A stretch of 44,666 nt of DNA, from assembly GCF_003254465.1 (NCBI RefSeq), contig NZ_QDFI01000033.1:1-44666 (forward strand), given 5' to 3'. Below the pieces are notes generated by a model. The model searched no databases. It was not told the DNA's origin and saw only the letters and a list, made by a program, of their open reading frames with translations. How positions within the stretch are numbered: the first letter of the stretch is position 1; each line of letters opens with the position of its first letter. Position numbers and translations under genes: made by a program. Of the stretch, positions 8,174 through 16,635 are shown one piece after another. Source of the stretch: Meridianimarinicoccus zhengii (GTDB lineage: Bacteria > Pseudomonadota > Alphaproteobacteria > Rhodobacterales > Rhodobacteraceae).

Positions 8174-9013
8174 ATGAACGAACGGACCAAAGTGACCGAC
8201 GCCACACCGATCAAGACCCTGCCCGACGCCCAGACCGTGACCGAGGTACAGCACTATACCGACCGGCTGTTCCGGTTCCGCTGCACGCGCCCGCCGACGC
8301 TGCGCTTCCGGTCGGGCGAGTTCGTGATGATCGGCCTGATGGGCGACCCGGACCCGAAGACCGGCAAGCAGAAACCGCTCTTGCGCGCCTACTCCATCGC
8401 CTCGCCGTCGTGGGACGACGAGCTGGAATTCTACTCGATCAAGGTGCAGGATGGGCCGCTGACCTCGAAGCTGCAGCACATCGCGCCTGGCGACCAGATC
8501 ATCCTGCGCCCCAAGCCCGTTGGCACGCTGGTGCATGACGCACTGCTGCCCGGCAAGCGGCTGTGGCTGTTTTCCACCGGCACGGGATTCGCGCCCTTCG
8601 CGTCGCTCCTGCGCGATCCGCAGACCTATGAGGATTACGAGCAGGTCATCGTCACGCATACCTGCCGCGACGTGGCGGAGCTGACGTATTCGCGCGACCT
8701 GATCGCCCATCTGCACGAGGACGCGATGATGCAGGAACTGCTGGGCGACGGGCTGGCCAAGCTGACCTATGTCCCGACCACGACGCGCGAAACGTCGGCG
8801 AAGATGGGCCGCATCACCACGCTGCTGGAGGACGGAACGCTCCTGCGCGAGCTTGGCATCGACAGCATCGGCCCCGAGACTGACCGCGCGATGGTCTGTG
8901 GGTCGATGGGTCTGAACCACGATCTGAAGCGTATCCTCGAAGGGTTCGGTCTGCGCGAGGGCGCGAATTCCGACCCGGCAGAATACGTGGTCGAAAAGGC
9001 GTTCGTGGGCTGA
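8174..9013 (+). CDS. fpr: Ferredoxin/flavodoxin-NADP+ reductase
   Basis: A 279-residue FAD enzyme that transfers electrons between NADPH and ferredoxin or flavodoxin. RAYSIAS (71-77) is the FAD-binding RxYS motif, the NADP-binding segment is STGTGFAPFASLLRD, and AMVCGSMGLNHD lies near the C-terminus. The last residues VEKAFVG are the usual ending of bacterial FPR. It follows DUF934 by 73 bases and is the last gene on this strand before a strong hairpin. That suggests it may supply reduced ferredoxin to the sulfite reductase, though FPR enzymes also serve oxidative-stress and general roles. The ribosome site before the ATG is weak. Confidence 0.9.
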   Translation: MNERTKVTDATPIKTLPDAQTVTEVQHYTDRLFRFRCTRPPTLRFRSGEFVMIGLMGDPDPKTGKQKPLLRAYSIASPSWDDELEFYSIKVQDGPLTSKLQHIAPGDQIILRPKPVGTLVHDALLPGKRLWLFSTGTGFAPFASLLRDPQTYEDYEQVIVTHTCRDVAELTYSRDLIAHLHEDAMMQELLGDGLAKLTYVPTTTRETSAKMGRITTLLEDGTLLRELGIDSIGPETDRAMVCGSMGLNHDLKRILEGFGLREGANSDPAEYVVEKAFVG

Positions 9014-9048
9014 TCCGGCGCCGCGGAAAATCAGCGGAGAAATCACCG

Positions 9049-9074
9049 AATCAGGCCCCATGGCCTGATTTTGT
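9049..9074 (+). terminator. Rho-independent terminator after fpr
   Basis: A 9-bp perfect stem AATCAGGCC / GGCCTGATT with a 4-base loop (9058-9061) is followed by TTGT. It ends the cysG-to-fpr transcription unit 35 bases after the fpr stop. The T tract is short, so efficiency is uncertain. Confidence 0.6.
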
Positions 9075-9098
9075 GGTATTGTCTCATGCCACACCCGA

Positions 9099-9127
9099 TT
9101 GCCAATCATGGGTCGGTCGGGTTAAGT
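9099..9127 (+). promoter_or_regulatory. Candidate promoter for infC
   Basis: TTGCCA (9099-9104), a 17-base spacer, then TTAAGT (9122-9127) lie between the fpr terminator and infC. Spacing is ideal and the -10 is fair. The site would place transcription start about 30 bases before the proposed ATA start codon. Confidence 0.4.
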
Positions 9128-9164
9128 ATCGCCACCCTGACGCAATTATCGAAGGAAGCTTGCA

Positions 9165-9710
9165 ATAGCCCGCCGACCGCACAACGCCCCGCCCCCCCGT
9201 GATACGGGACCCCGCGTGAACGAAAAGATCCGCGTGCCGGAAATCCGCCTGATCGGCGCCGAGGGGGAAAATATCGGCCTCACGACACCCGCACGCGGCA
9301 TGGAACTGGCCGAACGCGCCGGTCTCGATCTCGTGGAAATCTCGCCGAACGCGACCCCGCCGGTCTGCAAGATCATGGATTTCGGCAAGTTCAAGTACGA
9401 AACCCAGAAGCGCGAAAGCGAGGCCCGCAAGAAGCAGAAGATCATCGAGGTCAAGGAGGTCAAGTTCCGCCCGAACACCGACACCCATGACTACGATGTG
9501 AAGATGCGCAACGTCTTCAAGTTCCTGGAAAACGGGGACAAGGTGAAGGTCACGCTGCGCTTCCGCGGACGGGAAATGGCGCACCAGAACCTTGGGCGCG
9601 AGCTGCTGGAGAAGGTTGCCGAGGACGTAAAGGAAATCGGCAAGGTCGAGAACATGCCGAAGATGGAAGGCCGCCAGATGGTCATGATGATCGGCCCGTC
9701 CGCCCGGTAG
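9165..9710 (+). CDS. infC: Translation initiation factor IF-3 (probable ATA start)
   Basis: IF-3 binds the 30S subunit, prevents premature 50S joining and checks the start codon-initiator pairing. The N-terminal domain ([35 protein letters not shown]) is followed by the lysine-rich linker ([16 protein letters not shown]) and the C-terminal domain ending [15 protein letters not shown]. The only ATG/GTG/TTG start after the upstream in-frame stop (9138) is GTG 9216. That start has no Shine-Dalgarno and removes the conserved basic N-terminus. ATA at 9165 follows AAGGAAG by six bases and gives a 181-residue protein beginning [11 protein letters not shown], close to the E. coli length of 180. infC genes are known for rare start codons used in autoregulation, so I prefer ATA. 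The gene identity is certain; the start is inferred. Confidence 0.92.
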   Translation: MARRPHNAPPPRDTGPRVNEKIRVPEIRLIGAEGENIGLTTPARGMELAERAGLDLVEISPNATPPVCKIMDFGKFKYETQKRESEARKKQKIIEVKEVKFRPNTDTHDYDVKMRNVFKFLENGDKVKVTLRFRGREMAHQNLGRELLEKVAEDVKEIGKVENMPKMEGRQMVMMIGPSAR

Positions 9711-9735
9711 TCCGGCCCATCCTGCACGCGATCAC

Positions 9736-9761
9736 AAGGCCCGGTCAGACCGGGCCTTTTT
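9736..9761 (+). terminator. Strong intrinsic terminator after infC, overlapping ureG end
   Basis: A 10-bp perfect stem AAGGCCCGGT / ACCGGGCCTT with loop CAG (9746-9748) is followed by T residues to 9761. It lies 25 bases after the infC stop. The hairpin also covers the last codons and stop of ureG on the other strand, so it separates two converging units. Confidence 0.85.
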
Positions 9762-10380
9762 CGCGCGCGGGCACAAGCCCGCCGATCTCTTCCAGGAACG
9801 CCACGATCTCGGGCACGCCGCGGCCCTGCCGCAACCCGGCCATCACGAAGGGCCGCGCACCGCGTGCCGCCCGCGCGTCGCTTTCCAGCAGGTCCACCGA
9901 CACGCCGACATGTGGGGCAAGGTCAGTCTTGTTGATGATCAGAAGGTCCGACCGGGTCACGCCCGGCCCCTTCTTGCGCGGGATGTCTTGCCCCGCCGCC
10001 GTGTCGATCACATAGAGCGTCACGTCGGCGAGTTCCGGACTGAAGGTCGCGGCCAGATTGTCGCCGCCGGATTCGATTAGCACGAGGTCGAGATCTGGAA
10101 ACGTCTCCGTCAGCTCGGCAAGAGCCGCAAGGTTGATCGACGCGTCCTCGCGGATGGCCGTATGCGGGCAGCCGCCGGTTTCCACCCCGCGGATGCGCGA
10201 AGCGGGCAGGACCTGCGCGCGCACCAGCGCATCGGCATCCTCGCGCGTATAGATGTCGTTGGTGATGACGGCCATGGAATAGCGCCCCGCCATCGCCCGG
10301 CAAAGCTGTTCGGTCAGCGTGGTCTTTCCCGCGCCGACCGGCCCGCCAATGCCTACCCGCAAGGGTCCGTTGCCTGCCAT
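9745..10380 (-). CDS. ureG: Urease accessory GTPase UreG
   Basis: A 211-residue SIMIBI-class GTPase that works with UreE, UreF and UreD/H to insert nickel into apo-urease. The P-loop is GPVGAGKT (13-20). Also present are the Switch region [13 protein letters not shown], whose CPH motif binds nickel, [19 protein letters not shown] and the guanine-specificity motif [10 protein letters not shown]. The start ATG at 10380 has an AGGAGG Shine-Dalgarno; the longer reading adds ten residues. It is last in ureE-ureF-ureG, 26 bases after ureF. Confidence 0.95.
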   Translation of the reverse strand: MAGNGPLRVGIGGPVGAGKTTLTEQLCRAMAGRYSMAVITNDIYTREDADALVRAQVLPASRIRGVETGGCPHTAIREDASINLAALAELTETFPDLDLVLIESGGDNLAATFSPELADVTLYVIDTAAGQDIPRKKGPGVTRSDLLIINKTDLAPHVGVSVDLLESDARAARGARPFVMAGLRQGRGVPEIVAFLEEIGGLVPAREKGPV

Positions 10381-10406
10381 GGCATCCTCCTGTCCGTGGG
10401 GCGGCG

Positions 10407-11060
10407 TCACGACTGGAAAAGCCGCACGTCTTGCGTTTCGTGCAGCATCGCTGCGAGATCTGCGCCGAGTGCACCGCTGGCAAGGTCATCCTCGGTCGCC
10501 ACGACGGCGTCGGCGGCGATACTGGCGATGGTCGCGGCCAGCTCGGCCAGCACGCCCTGAGCCGCCGTCTGGCCCAGCGGCACGACGCGGGTGGCAATGC
10601 TGGTGAGGTTGCTGGCAAAGGCCTGCAGGTACAAGCCCGCGATCGTTTCGGTCGAGAGAGACAACCGCCGGGCCTGAACCCCGACCACCACCGGCAACGC
10701 CGCAGGGTCCAGCGCCGTCCCAAGAATCGCGTTCGTCGTCACGGCAAAGGCGCGCCCCTGCGCCCATGTCTCGTTCCAACGCTCCCGCGATGGTGCCATC
10801 GCCTGCGCGAGCGCGGCAAGATCGTCGGCATCGCCGCCGCGATGGGCCAGCGCCAGCAGGATCGCATCCGACCGCCCTGCCCCGTGCAGCAGCACCGCGC
10901 GCAGCCAGCCGTCGAAGCCGGCCGCGCTGTCCACGTCGCCCGCCGCCACCGCCTGCTCAAGCCCATGGGAATAAGCGTAGCCCCCCAACGGAAAGGCGGG
11001 GGACAGCCATTGCGACAGTGCCAGAAGATCGCGCGCGGCGGCCATCCGGTCAGTGGTCAT
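10407..11060 (-). CDS. ureF: Urease accessory protein UreF
   Basis: About 217 residues, all-helical, with the family signature [24 protein letters not shown] near the N-terminus and the [19 protein letters not shown] segment near the C-terminus. UreF bridges UreG to the urease-UreD complex and acts as a GTPase modulator. ATG 11060 overlaps the ureE stop; ATG 11045 five codons later is an alternative. The order E-F-G is typical, but ureD and ureABC are not in this window. Confidence 0.9.
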   Translation of the reverse strand: MTTDRMAAARDLLALSQWLSPAFPLGGYAYSHGLEQAVAAGDVDSAAGFDGWLRAVLLHGAGRSDAILLALAHRGGDADDLAALAQAMAPSRERWNETWAQGRAFAVTTNAILGTALDPAALPVVVGVQARRLSLSTETIAGLYLQAFASNLTSIATRVVPLGQTAAQGVLAELAATIASIAADAVVATEDDLASGALGADLAAMLHETQDVRLFQS

Positions 11061-11532
11061 GGGTGTGGCCGTGGTCATGCCCGAAGGTGCGCCCATGGCC
11101 ATAGGCGCCGCCCTCGGGCGCGAACGGCGCCAGCACCGGCACCACCTGCCCCCCGAGACGCGCCAGCATGTCGGCCAGCACCGGGTCCGCACGGATCAGC
11201 AGCCGGTCCGATTCGATCCGGCAGGGCGTGTGGCGGTTGCCGATATGCCACGCGAGCCGGGCGAGATCGCCGCGCACTTCCAGCAGCGGTTCATCCGCCG
11301 CGCGCACCGTCACGTGGCGGCCATCGGACAGGTGCAGCACCTCGCCCTCCGCCAGTGCACGGGCTTGCGGCAGGTCGATCCGGAAAGCCAACCCGCCATC
11401 GCCGACAAGCCGCTTGCGGCGCAGGAACCGCGCTTCGTAGTCCAGTGTCAGCGTATCGTCCGGGATGCCGTCGCCCGGCGGCGCGATGCCGGTCACGACG
11501 GGCAGGCCCGTGGGTTTATCGGGTACTTTCAT
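11050..11532 (-). CDS. ureE: Urease accessory nickel chaperone UreE
   Basis: A 160-residue dimeric metallochaperone that hands nickel to UreG and urease. The N-terminal domain has LTLDYEARFLRRKRL and GEVLHLSDGRHVTV. The C-terminal domain carries LARLAWHIGNRHTPCRIESDRLLIR, in which GNRHTP contains the conserved nickel histidine. A His-rich tail [10 protein letters not shown] ends the protein and can store extra nickel. The start is taken at ATG 11532; the longer frame begins among bases unlike the family. It lies 48 bases after rnd on the same strand and could be read through from it. Confidence 0.9.
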   Translation of the reverse strand: MKVPDKPTGLPVVTGIAPPGDGIPDDTLTLDYEARFLRRKRLVGDGGLAFRIDLPQARALAEGEVLHLSDGRHVTVRAADEPLLEVRGDLARLAWHIGNRHTPCRIESDRLLIRADPVLADMLARLGGQVVPVLAPFAPEGGAYGHGRTFGHDHGHTHDH

Positions 11533-11580
11533 GGCCGCAGGTTTACCCGGTGGTGCCGCACGCGCAAGGGCCACGCGCTG

Positions 11581-12744
11581 TCAGAGCGGGATGATCCCCA
11601 AATCCTGCCCCTTCACGGTCAGCGCGATCTCACCGTTGCACAGGCGCAGGGCATCCTGCCCGAAAACTTCGGCCCGCCAGCCCCGCAGCGCGGGCAGGTC
11701 GCGTTCCCCCGCCGCGATCAGGTCGAGGTCCGCTGCACTCGCCACCAGTTTCTGCGCCACGCCCGCCGTTTCCGATTTCGCCTTCAGAAGCACACGCAGC
11801 AGGTCGGCCAGCGCCGGGTTCACGTCGAGTTTTTCGCGGCTGCGGTCGGGACGTGGTGCATCGTCCGGGTTCATGGCGCAGCCTTCGGCCACCGCCTTCA
11901 GGATCCCGTCGGCGATGTCGCCCTTGCGCGCGTCGCGCAGAAGCAGCCGCAGCTTGCCGAGATCGCCGTGGTCGGCCGGCCGGGCCGACGCGACCTCGAT
12001 CAGCGCATCATCCTTGCAGACGCGGCTGCGCGGCACGTTACGCGCCTGGGCATACGCCTCGCGGAACTCGGCAAGCTTGGCCATCACCGCCATGAAGCGC
12101 GCCGAACTGGTGCGCGTCTTGATCCGTTTCCACGCGTCTTCGGGACGGATGACATAGGTGTCCGGGTTGGTCAGCACCTCGATCTCTTCCTCGACCCATT
12201 TGCGCCGCCCCTGTTTGTCGAGGCTCGCGGCAAGGAATTCGTAGATCTGGCGCAGGTATGTCACATCGGCCAACGCATACGTCTTTTGTGCGTCGGAAAG
12301 CGGGCGCCGCGACCAGTCGGTGAAGCGCGAGGACTTGTCCAGCGGCGCGCGCGCGATCCGTTTCACCAGCGTCTCGTATCCCACCTGTTCGCCAAATCCG
12401 CAGACCATCGCCGCGACCTGCGTGTCGAAGAGCGGTTCGGGGAAGCACTTGCCATCGAAATAGAAGATCTCGAGATCCTGCCGCGCGGCGTGGAAAACCT
12501 TGACCACCGACGTGTCGCGAAACAGAGCATAAAGCGGTTCGAGCGACAGCCCCTCGGCCAGCGGATCGACCAGCACCGCGCTGTCATCGCTGTCTTCGGG
12601 GATCGCCATCTGCAGAAGGCACAGCTTGGAGTAATATGTCCGCTCGCGCAGGAACTCCGTGTCGATGGTGACGTAAGGGTGTGCGCGCGCGCGGTCGCAG
12701 AAAGCCGCCAGCGCGTCGGTCGTGGTGAGGGTGATGATGCTCAA
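11581..12744 (-). CDS. rnd: Ribonuclease D
   Basis: A 387-residue 3'-to-5' exoribonuclease involved in tRNA 3'-end maturation. The DEDD residues are visible: DTEF (Asp28, Glu30), HAARQDLE (Asp90), and YALADVTYL (Tyr156, Asp160). They give the complete DEDDy exonuclease site. An HRDC-type helical region follows from about 205 (VMAKLAEFREAYAQARNVPRSRVCKDDALIEVA). The start is TTG at 12744, as no in-frame ATG or GTG precedes the conserved beginning. It lies 87 bases downstream of purN and 48 bases upstream of ureE. Confidence 0.93.
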   Translation of the reverse strand: MSIITLTTTDALAAFCDRARAHPYVTIDTEFLRERTYYSKLCLLQMAIPEDSDDSAVLVDPLAEGLSLEPLYALFRDTSVVKVFHAARQDLEIFYFDGKCFPEPLFDTQVAAMVCGFGEQVGYETLVKRIARAPLDKSSRFTDWSRRPLSDAQKTYALADVTYLRQIYEFLAASLDKQGRRKWVEEEIEVLTNPDTYVIRPEDAWKRIKTRTSSARFMAVMAKLAEFREAYAQARNVPRSRVCKDDALIEVASARPADHGDLGKLRLLLRDARKGDIADGILKAVAEGCAMNPDDAPRPDRSREKLDVNPALADLLRVLLKAKSETAGVAQKLVASAADLDLIAAGERDLPALRGWRAEVFGQDALRLCNGEIALTVKGQDLGIIPL

Positions 12745-12831
12745 TTCCGAAATCTTTCCGCTTGCGATTGGGTCAGGTATGACGCCCGCGCGGTGAATAC
12801 AAGCCGCGCATAGGCTGCTGGCATGCCGCGT

Positions 12832-13431
12832 TCAGGCGGCAGCGATTGTCACGGGTTCGCGCATGCCTTCGGCGAAGCGGCGCAACACCAGCGGATACAG
12901 CGCGTGTTCATACGGCAGCAGCCGCGCGGCCAGCAGGCCAGGCGTGTCGCCCGGCAGGACCGGGATGCGCGCCTGGCCGAGGATCGGCCCTCCATCCAGC
13001 TCTGCCGTGACTTCGTGCACCGTGCAGCCATGTTCCCGGTCTCCCGCCGCGAGTGCCCGTGCGTGGGTATCGAGCCCGCGATATTTCGGCAGGAGCGAGG
13101 GATGGATATTCAGCATCCGCCCCGCCCAGCGGTCGGTGAACGCCGGTGTCAGGACCCGCATGAAACCCGCAAGGCACAGAATGTCAGGCCGGGCAGCATC
13201 CAGAGCCGCGTTCAGCGCCGCCTCGAATCCCGGCCGGTCGCCCTTGTGCGCACGGTGATCCACCACGGCCGTGGGAATTCCCATGCGATCCGCACGGGCC
13301 AGCCCCCCGGCCTTCGGATCGTTGGACAGCACCAGCACTGGCCGCCCCGGGTGGTCGCCCGCCATGGACCGGACTAACGCCACCATGTTCGACCCGCCAC
13401 CGGAGATCAAGATGGCAACCCGGCTGGTCAC
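12832..13431 (-). CDS. purN: Phosphoribosylglycinamide formyltransferase 1
   Basis: A 199-residue enzyme that transfers a formyl group from 10-formyl-tetrahydrofolate to GAR in purine synthesis. The phosphate-binding loop is ISGGGSNM (about 9-16). The catalytic site [16 protein letters not shown] holds the conserved Asn and His, and [15 protein letters not shown] carries the catalytic aspartate. The start overlaps the purM stop by four bases (ATGA), so the two genes are translationally coupled, as in many proteobacteria. Confidence 0.95.
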   Translation of the reverse strand: MTSRVAILISGGGSNMVALVRSMAGDHPGRPVLVLSNDPKAGGLARADRMGIPTAVVDHRAHKGDRPGFEAALNAALDAARPDILCLAGFMRVLTPAFTDRWAGRMLNIHPSLLPKYRGLDTHARALAAGDREHGCTVHEVTAELDGGPILGQARIPVLPGDTPGLLAARLLPYEHALYPLVLRRFAEGMREPVTIAAA

Positions 13432-14480
13432 GCAAGCGTCCCGCTGTAATCCACGCCAGCGCCCGCGGTCACATGGCCCAGCCTGTGCACGGTCTCGCCC
13501 GCGCCGGACAGCAGGGCGGCCAGCGCATCAGCCCGGTCGGGAGCCACGACCAGCACCATGCCGATACCCGCGTTGAAGGTCTTGAGCATCTCCGCCGGGG
13601 CGATCCCGCCGGTTTCGGCCAGCCAGCGGAACACCGGCGGCAACCGCCATGCCCCCAGATCGATGGCCGCGCCGCACCCATCGGGCAGGATGCGCGGCAA
13701 GTTCTCTGTCAGCCCGCCCCCGGTGACATGCGCCAGCCCATGCACGCCGCCCGCCCGGATCGCCGCCAGTGCGGGCCTGACGTAAAGCCGCGTCGGCATC
13801 AGAAGCGCCGCGCCCAGCGTCATCGCCGAACCGGCAAAGGGCGCAGGCACGTCCCAACCCAGACCCGAGACGTCCACCACGCGGCGCACCAGCGAATAAC
13901 CGTTGGAATGCACCCCGTCGGATGCAAGGCCCAGCAACACGTCGCCCACGGCCACGCCGGCGGGCAACGCCTGCCCCCGTTCCATCGCCCCCACGGCGAA
14001 CCCGGCAAGGTCGAAATCCCCGGCCTGATACATGCCCGGCATTTCCGCCGTCTCGCCGCCGATCAGCGCGCAACCCGACAGTCTGCACCCTTCGGCGATG
14101 CCTTCGACGATCCGCGCGGCGCTGTCGGTGTCCAGCTTGCCCGTGGCGAAATAGTCCAGGAAGAACAGCGGCTCTGCCCCCTGGCAGATCAGGTCGTTCA
14201 CGCACATCGCAACAAGATCGATCCCGATCGTGTCCAACTGGCCGGTGTCGATGGCGATGCGCAGTTTGGTGCCCACGCCGTCCGTGGCGGCCACGAGGAT
14301 CGGATCGTTGTATCCGGCGGCCTTCAGATCGAACAGCGCGCCGAACCCCCCCAGCCCCGACATCACGCCGGGCCGCGCCGTGGCAGCCGCGGCGGGCTTG
14401 ATGCGGTCCACCAAGGCGTTGCCAGCGTCGATATTCACTCCGGCCTGCGCATAGGTCAGCCCGTTCTTGCCGTCGCTCAT
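13428..14480 (-). CDS. purM: Phosphoribosylformylglycinamidine cyclo-ligase (AIR synthetase)
   Basis: A 350-residue ATP-dependent enzyme closing the imidazole ring in purine synthesis. Family motifs are [17 protein letters not shown] at the N-terminus, [65 protein letters not shown] and [16 protein letters not shown]. The ATG at 14480 was chosen since the extra 23 upstream codons lie outside the family. The gene is followed by purN with an ATGA overlap. It is divergent from the tRNA gene. Confidence 0.96.
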   Translation of the reverse strand: MSDGKNGLTYAQAGVNIDAGNALVDRIKPAAAATARPGVMSGLGGFGALFDLKAAGYNDPILVAATDGVGTKLRIAIDTGQLDTIGIDLVAMCVNDLICQGAEPLFFLDYFATGKLDTDSAARIVEGIAEGCRLSGCALIGGETAEMPGMYQAGDFDLAGFAVGAMERGQALPAGVAVGDVLLGLASDGVHSNGYSLVRRVVDVSGLGWDVPAPFAGSAMTLGAALLMPTRLYVRPALAAIRAGGVHGLAHVTGGGLTENLPRILPDGCGAAIDLGAWRLPPVFRWLAETGGIAPAEMLKTFNAGIGMVLVVAPDRADALAALLSGAGETVHRLGHVTAGAGVDYSGTLA

Positions 14481-14568
14481 GCAGTTCACCCCGCCGCTGT
14501 TCCGTGGCCGAAGGCCGTAGCGCAGCAACCGCGAAAAGAAAAGCGTCAAGACCGGGGTCCCGCCGATC

Positions 14569-14596
14569 TTGACCTGCCGGACCGGTCTGCTAACGC
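14569..14596 (+). promoter_or_regulatory. Candidate promoter of the CAT tRNA
   Basis: TTGACC (14569-14574), a 16-base spacer, then TAACGC (14591-14596) lie 13 bases before the mature tRNA 5' end. The -35 half sits in an inverted repeat, GTCAAGA (14545-14551) with TCTTGAC (14567-14573), whose other arm could serve the divergent purM gene. Confidence 0.4.
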
Positions 14597-14608
14597 TCTG
14601 GATGGTAG

Positions 14609-14684
14609 GGGCCTGTAGCTCAATGGTCAGAGCAGAGCGCTCATAACGCTTTGGTTGCAGGTTCGAGTCCTGCCGGGCCTACCA
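14609..14684 (+). tRNA. tRNA with CAT anticodon (elongator Met, or Ile2)
   Basis: A full cloverleaf can be drawn. The acceptor is GGGCCTG / CGGGCCT with G-U at 1-72 and U-G at 6-67. The D stem is GCTC/GAGC. The anticodon stem is GAGCG/CGCTT with loop CTCATAA (anticodon CAT at 14642-14644), and the T arm is GCAGG-TTCGAGT-CCTGC. Discriminator A and an encoded CCA end at 14684. It is not the initiator type, which would have an unpaired 1-72 C/A and GGG/CCC in the anticodon stem. Whether it is elongator methionine or the lysidine-modified isoleucine tRNA cannot be settled by eye. Confidence 0.9.
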
Positions 14685-14781
14685 CCAACACTGAACATGC
14701 AAGGGAAATCAGACCCTTTGTCCCGCGCCGGTGTGACGTGGGACAGGTTGCCGACGCGGGCCGCGGCCAAGGGGGTGCGGT

Positions 14782-15128
14782 GTGACGCGCGCTACCCCTC
14801 AAGACATCATCTCCAATGCCTGGATCGAGCGCGCCCACGCCAACGCCACGTTCGGAAGCCAGCCCAAGCGTGACGTCGTGAAAGCGGGCGTCCTGAAATA
14901 CGCGACGGCCTACTCCAAGGGCGCGACTGCTCGGGCGATCCTGCGAAGCACCGGCTTGTCATCCGTTGCAAGGGCATCACGGACAATGCGGAACCGACCA
15001 AGAAAGGAAAGGAGTACCTGCGGGCAATGGTCGGGACAGTGCCGGGCGGCTTCCGCTCGCTGGTTCTGATCATGACGGGGCTTGACTGTGCCCCCGCCCG
15101 CGCCGCCGCCAACGAGGTGCGGCCATGA
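14782..15128 (+). pseudogene. Frameshifted small phage/island-type gene
   Basis: A GTG at 14782, seven bases after AAGGGGG, opens a frame reading TRATPQDIISNAWIERAH, then KAGVLKYATAYSKGATARAILRSTGL. The frame then loses sense near 14959. A one-base shift restores a plausible continuation (IRCKGITDNAEPTKKGKEYLRAM, GFRSLVLIMTGLD) that ends at TGA 15128, overlapping the next gene's ATG. This makes a gene of about 115 codons broken by a single indel. I do not recognise the family; the compact, overlapping, short-gene style just after a tRNA suggests prophage or island cargo. Confidence 0.5.
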
Positions 15129-15427
15129 CCCGCGCCATACTGCTTGGCGTGCCGCTGGATGGCGACGTGATTGACGGCGTGGCCCGCGAGATCGCCGCAC
15201 AGGCCGCAGACCGCATCGAGAGCATGTACCCCGACGTTGCCCGCGCTGTCGCGTGAAACTCGTGCAAGCGCAGCCTGCAAGGTGTGATCCGCAACGGCAT
15301 GGCCGAGGCTGGTGAAGCCGCGAAAAGCGGGACGCTGGACCAGTGGATTTCCCGCCATCGTCAGAGCCGCAACAAACGGCGCGCCATGCGCATGGCAGGT
15401 GGGTGGGGGTACCGCAGGTCCGCCTGA
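15125..15427 (+). pseudogene. Small phage/island-type gene with an internal stop
   Basis: An ATG at 15125 overlaps the previous stop (ATGA). It reads TRAILLGVPLDGDVIDGVAREI, then AQAADRIESMYPDVARAVA, and meets TGA at 15254-15256. The same frame continues sensibly after the stop (NSCKRSLQGVIRNGMAEAGEA, DQWISRHRQSRNKRRAM) to TGA at 15427. That gives about 100 codons with one premature stop. The C-terminal part is strongly basic. No function recognised. Recoding (selenocysteine) is unlikely because no other sign of it is present, so decay is the simplest reading. Confidence 0.5.
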
Positions 15428-15639
15428 CCGGCGTCATGTCCCGGGGATACGCGCGACACCATCCGCGCAACGGCTCTTCGTGATCGTCCCCACGAACGGC
15501 ACCCGGCGCCTGCGCAGGTTGCGACGGCAGCACAGTCTCCACCGGTCGAGGCAGGCCGTCGGTGGATGCCGGCCACTGCGCTGCGGGGACCGTTGGGCGG
15601 CACGTTTCACATGATCGCGTTGCGACGCACTGGGCGGCG
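15428..15639. other. Non-coding or decayed spacer between the phage-like remnants and the LysR gene
   Basis: No start codon with a ribosome site and no recognisable protein was found. Several open frames without credible starts cross it, as expected at this GC content. It probably belongs to the decayed island behind the tRNA. No convincing terminator hairpin was seen. Confidence 0.4.
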
Positions 15640-16584
15640 TCACCGCGATGGCAGCAGCGACTTGGCAAGCCAATCGCGCTTCGTGATCTCTTCATCGATC
15701 ACGTCATGAATCATGCGTGTCACTTCGCGGCAGGCGCGGGACCGCTTGTGCGCCGTCGACACGGCGGTGTTCACGACGCGCGAAATCGTCGGCCGAACCA
15801 CGCGCGCGCCCACCAGGCCGAAGGCCGCCCCGTCACGCAGCGCGGCGGACGACATGACCGTAACGCCGTAGCCATGCGACACGAGCCGCATGATCTCTCC
15901 GAAGGCGTCGATTTCCACCACCGCGTTGATGCGCACGCCTTGCTGGCGCGCCAGCGTTTCGATGAGCGCGCGCAAGCCGTGTTCCGGCCCGGGCAGGACA
16001 ACTCCGAGTTCGTGCAATGCGGGAAACGGCACGTTGCCCTCCGCATCGCACAGGGGCGCGAGGATCGCTTCGCTCTGCGCGACGAGCAGCAGATCCTCGC
16101 GCGCCACGTGGGTGATGTCGATCCCGGCCGGGGCGTTGGTGCCGAAGGTCACGCCGAGATCGAGGACATCATCCTTCAGCCACTGGACGATGTAGCCGGA
16201 CATGCTTTCGACGATCCGCACCTTCACGTTCGGCAACTGCGACATGCACTTGTCGAGGATCGGCGCCGCAAGCCGCGACGTGAGCGATGTCGGGAGGCCC
16301 AGCCGGACGAGCCCGACCGGGTTGCTGCGGTGGAACTGCATTTCCGCTTCGGCGTCTTCGAACTGGCGCACGATGATGCGGGCGTGCCGCAAGAGGTCCC
16401 TGCCCTCGTCGGTGATCGTCACACCCTTGTTGCTGCGCAGGAAAAGCGCGACCCCGAAATGGTCCTCCAGCGCCCTGATCCGCACGCTGAGCGATGGCTG
16501 GGACATGTTCTCGGCCTCGGCCGCACGGCCCAGCGACCCGTGCTCCGAGATCGCGATGAGACACTTCAGGTCCTTCAGGTCCAC
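15640..16584 (-). CDS. LysR-family transcriptional regulator
   Basis: A 314-residue LTTR. The N-terminal winged helix-turn-helix (about 1-60) reads DLKDLKCLIAISEHGSLGRAAEAE and PSLSVRIRALEDHFGVALFLRS. The effector domain (about 90-300) contains VRLGLPTSL, DLGVTFG and VVLPGPEHGLRALIE. I prefer GTG 16584 because the GGAAGG Shine-Dalgarno would overlap the alternative GTG at 16593. It is the last gene of the minus-strand unit beginning with the aldehyde dehydrogenase, 51 bases after the CitE-like gene, so it is probably the local regulator. The effector is likely the substrate or a CoA/acid intermediate (inference). Confidence 0.88.
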   Translation of the reverse strand: MDLKDLKCLIAISEHGSLGRAAEAENMSQPSLSVRIRALEDHFGVALFLRSNKGVTITDEGRDLLRHARIIVRQFEDAEAEMQFHRSNPVGLVRLGLPTSLTSRLAAPILDKCMSQLPNVKVRIVESMSGYIVQWLKDDVLDLGVTFGTNAPAGIDITHVAREDLLLVAQSEAILAPLCDAEGNVPFPALHELGVVLPGPEHGLRALIETLARQQGVRINAVVEIDAFGEIMRLVSHGYGVTVMSSAALRDGAAFGLVGARVVRPTISRVVNTAVSTAHKRSRACREVTRMIHDVIDEEITKRDWLAKSLLPSR

Positions 16585-16635
16585 GGCAAACACCTTCCAC
16601 GCGCACCCGCCCCCTGCACGCGTGGCGCGGATCGG

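Noticed and set aside
9216-9218. GTG as the infC start
   Set aside because: No Shine-Dalgarno and a truncated N-terminus; kept only as the fallback if ATA initiation is disproved.
14545-14573. Inverted repeat GTCAAGA...TCTTGAC between purM and the tRNA as a terminator or riboswitch
   Set aside because: A 15-base loop and no T tract; better explained by two opposed -35 elements. No purine riboswitch core was found.
15254-15256. In-frame TGA as a selenocysteine codon
   Set aside because: No SECIS-like hairpin was noticed after it, the neighbouring gene is also broken, and small phage-like genes are not known selenoproteins.
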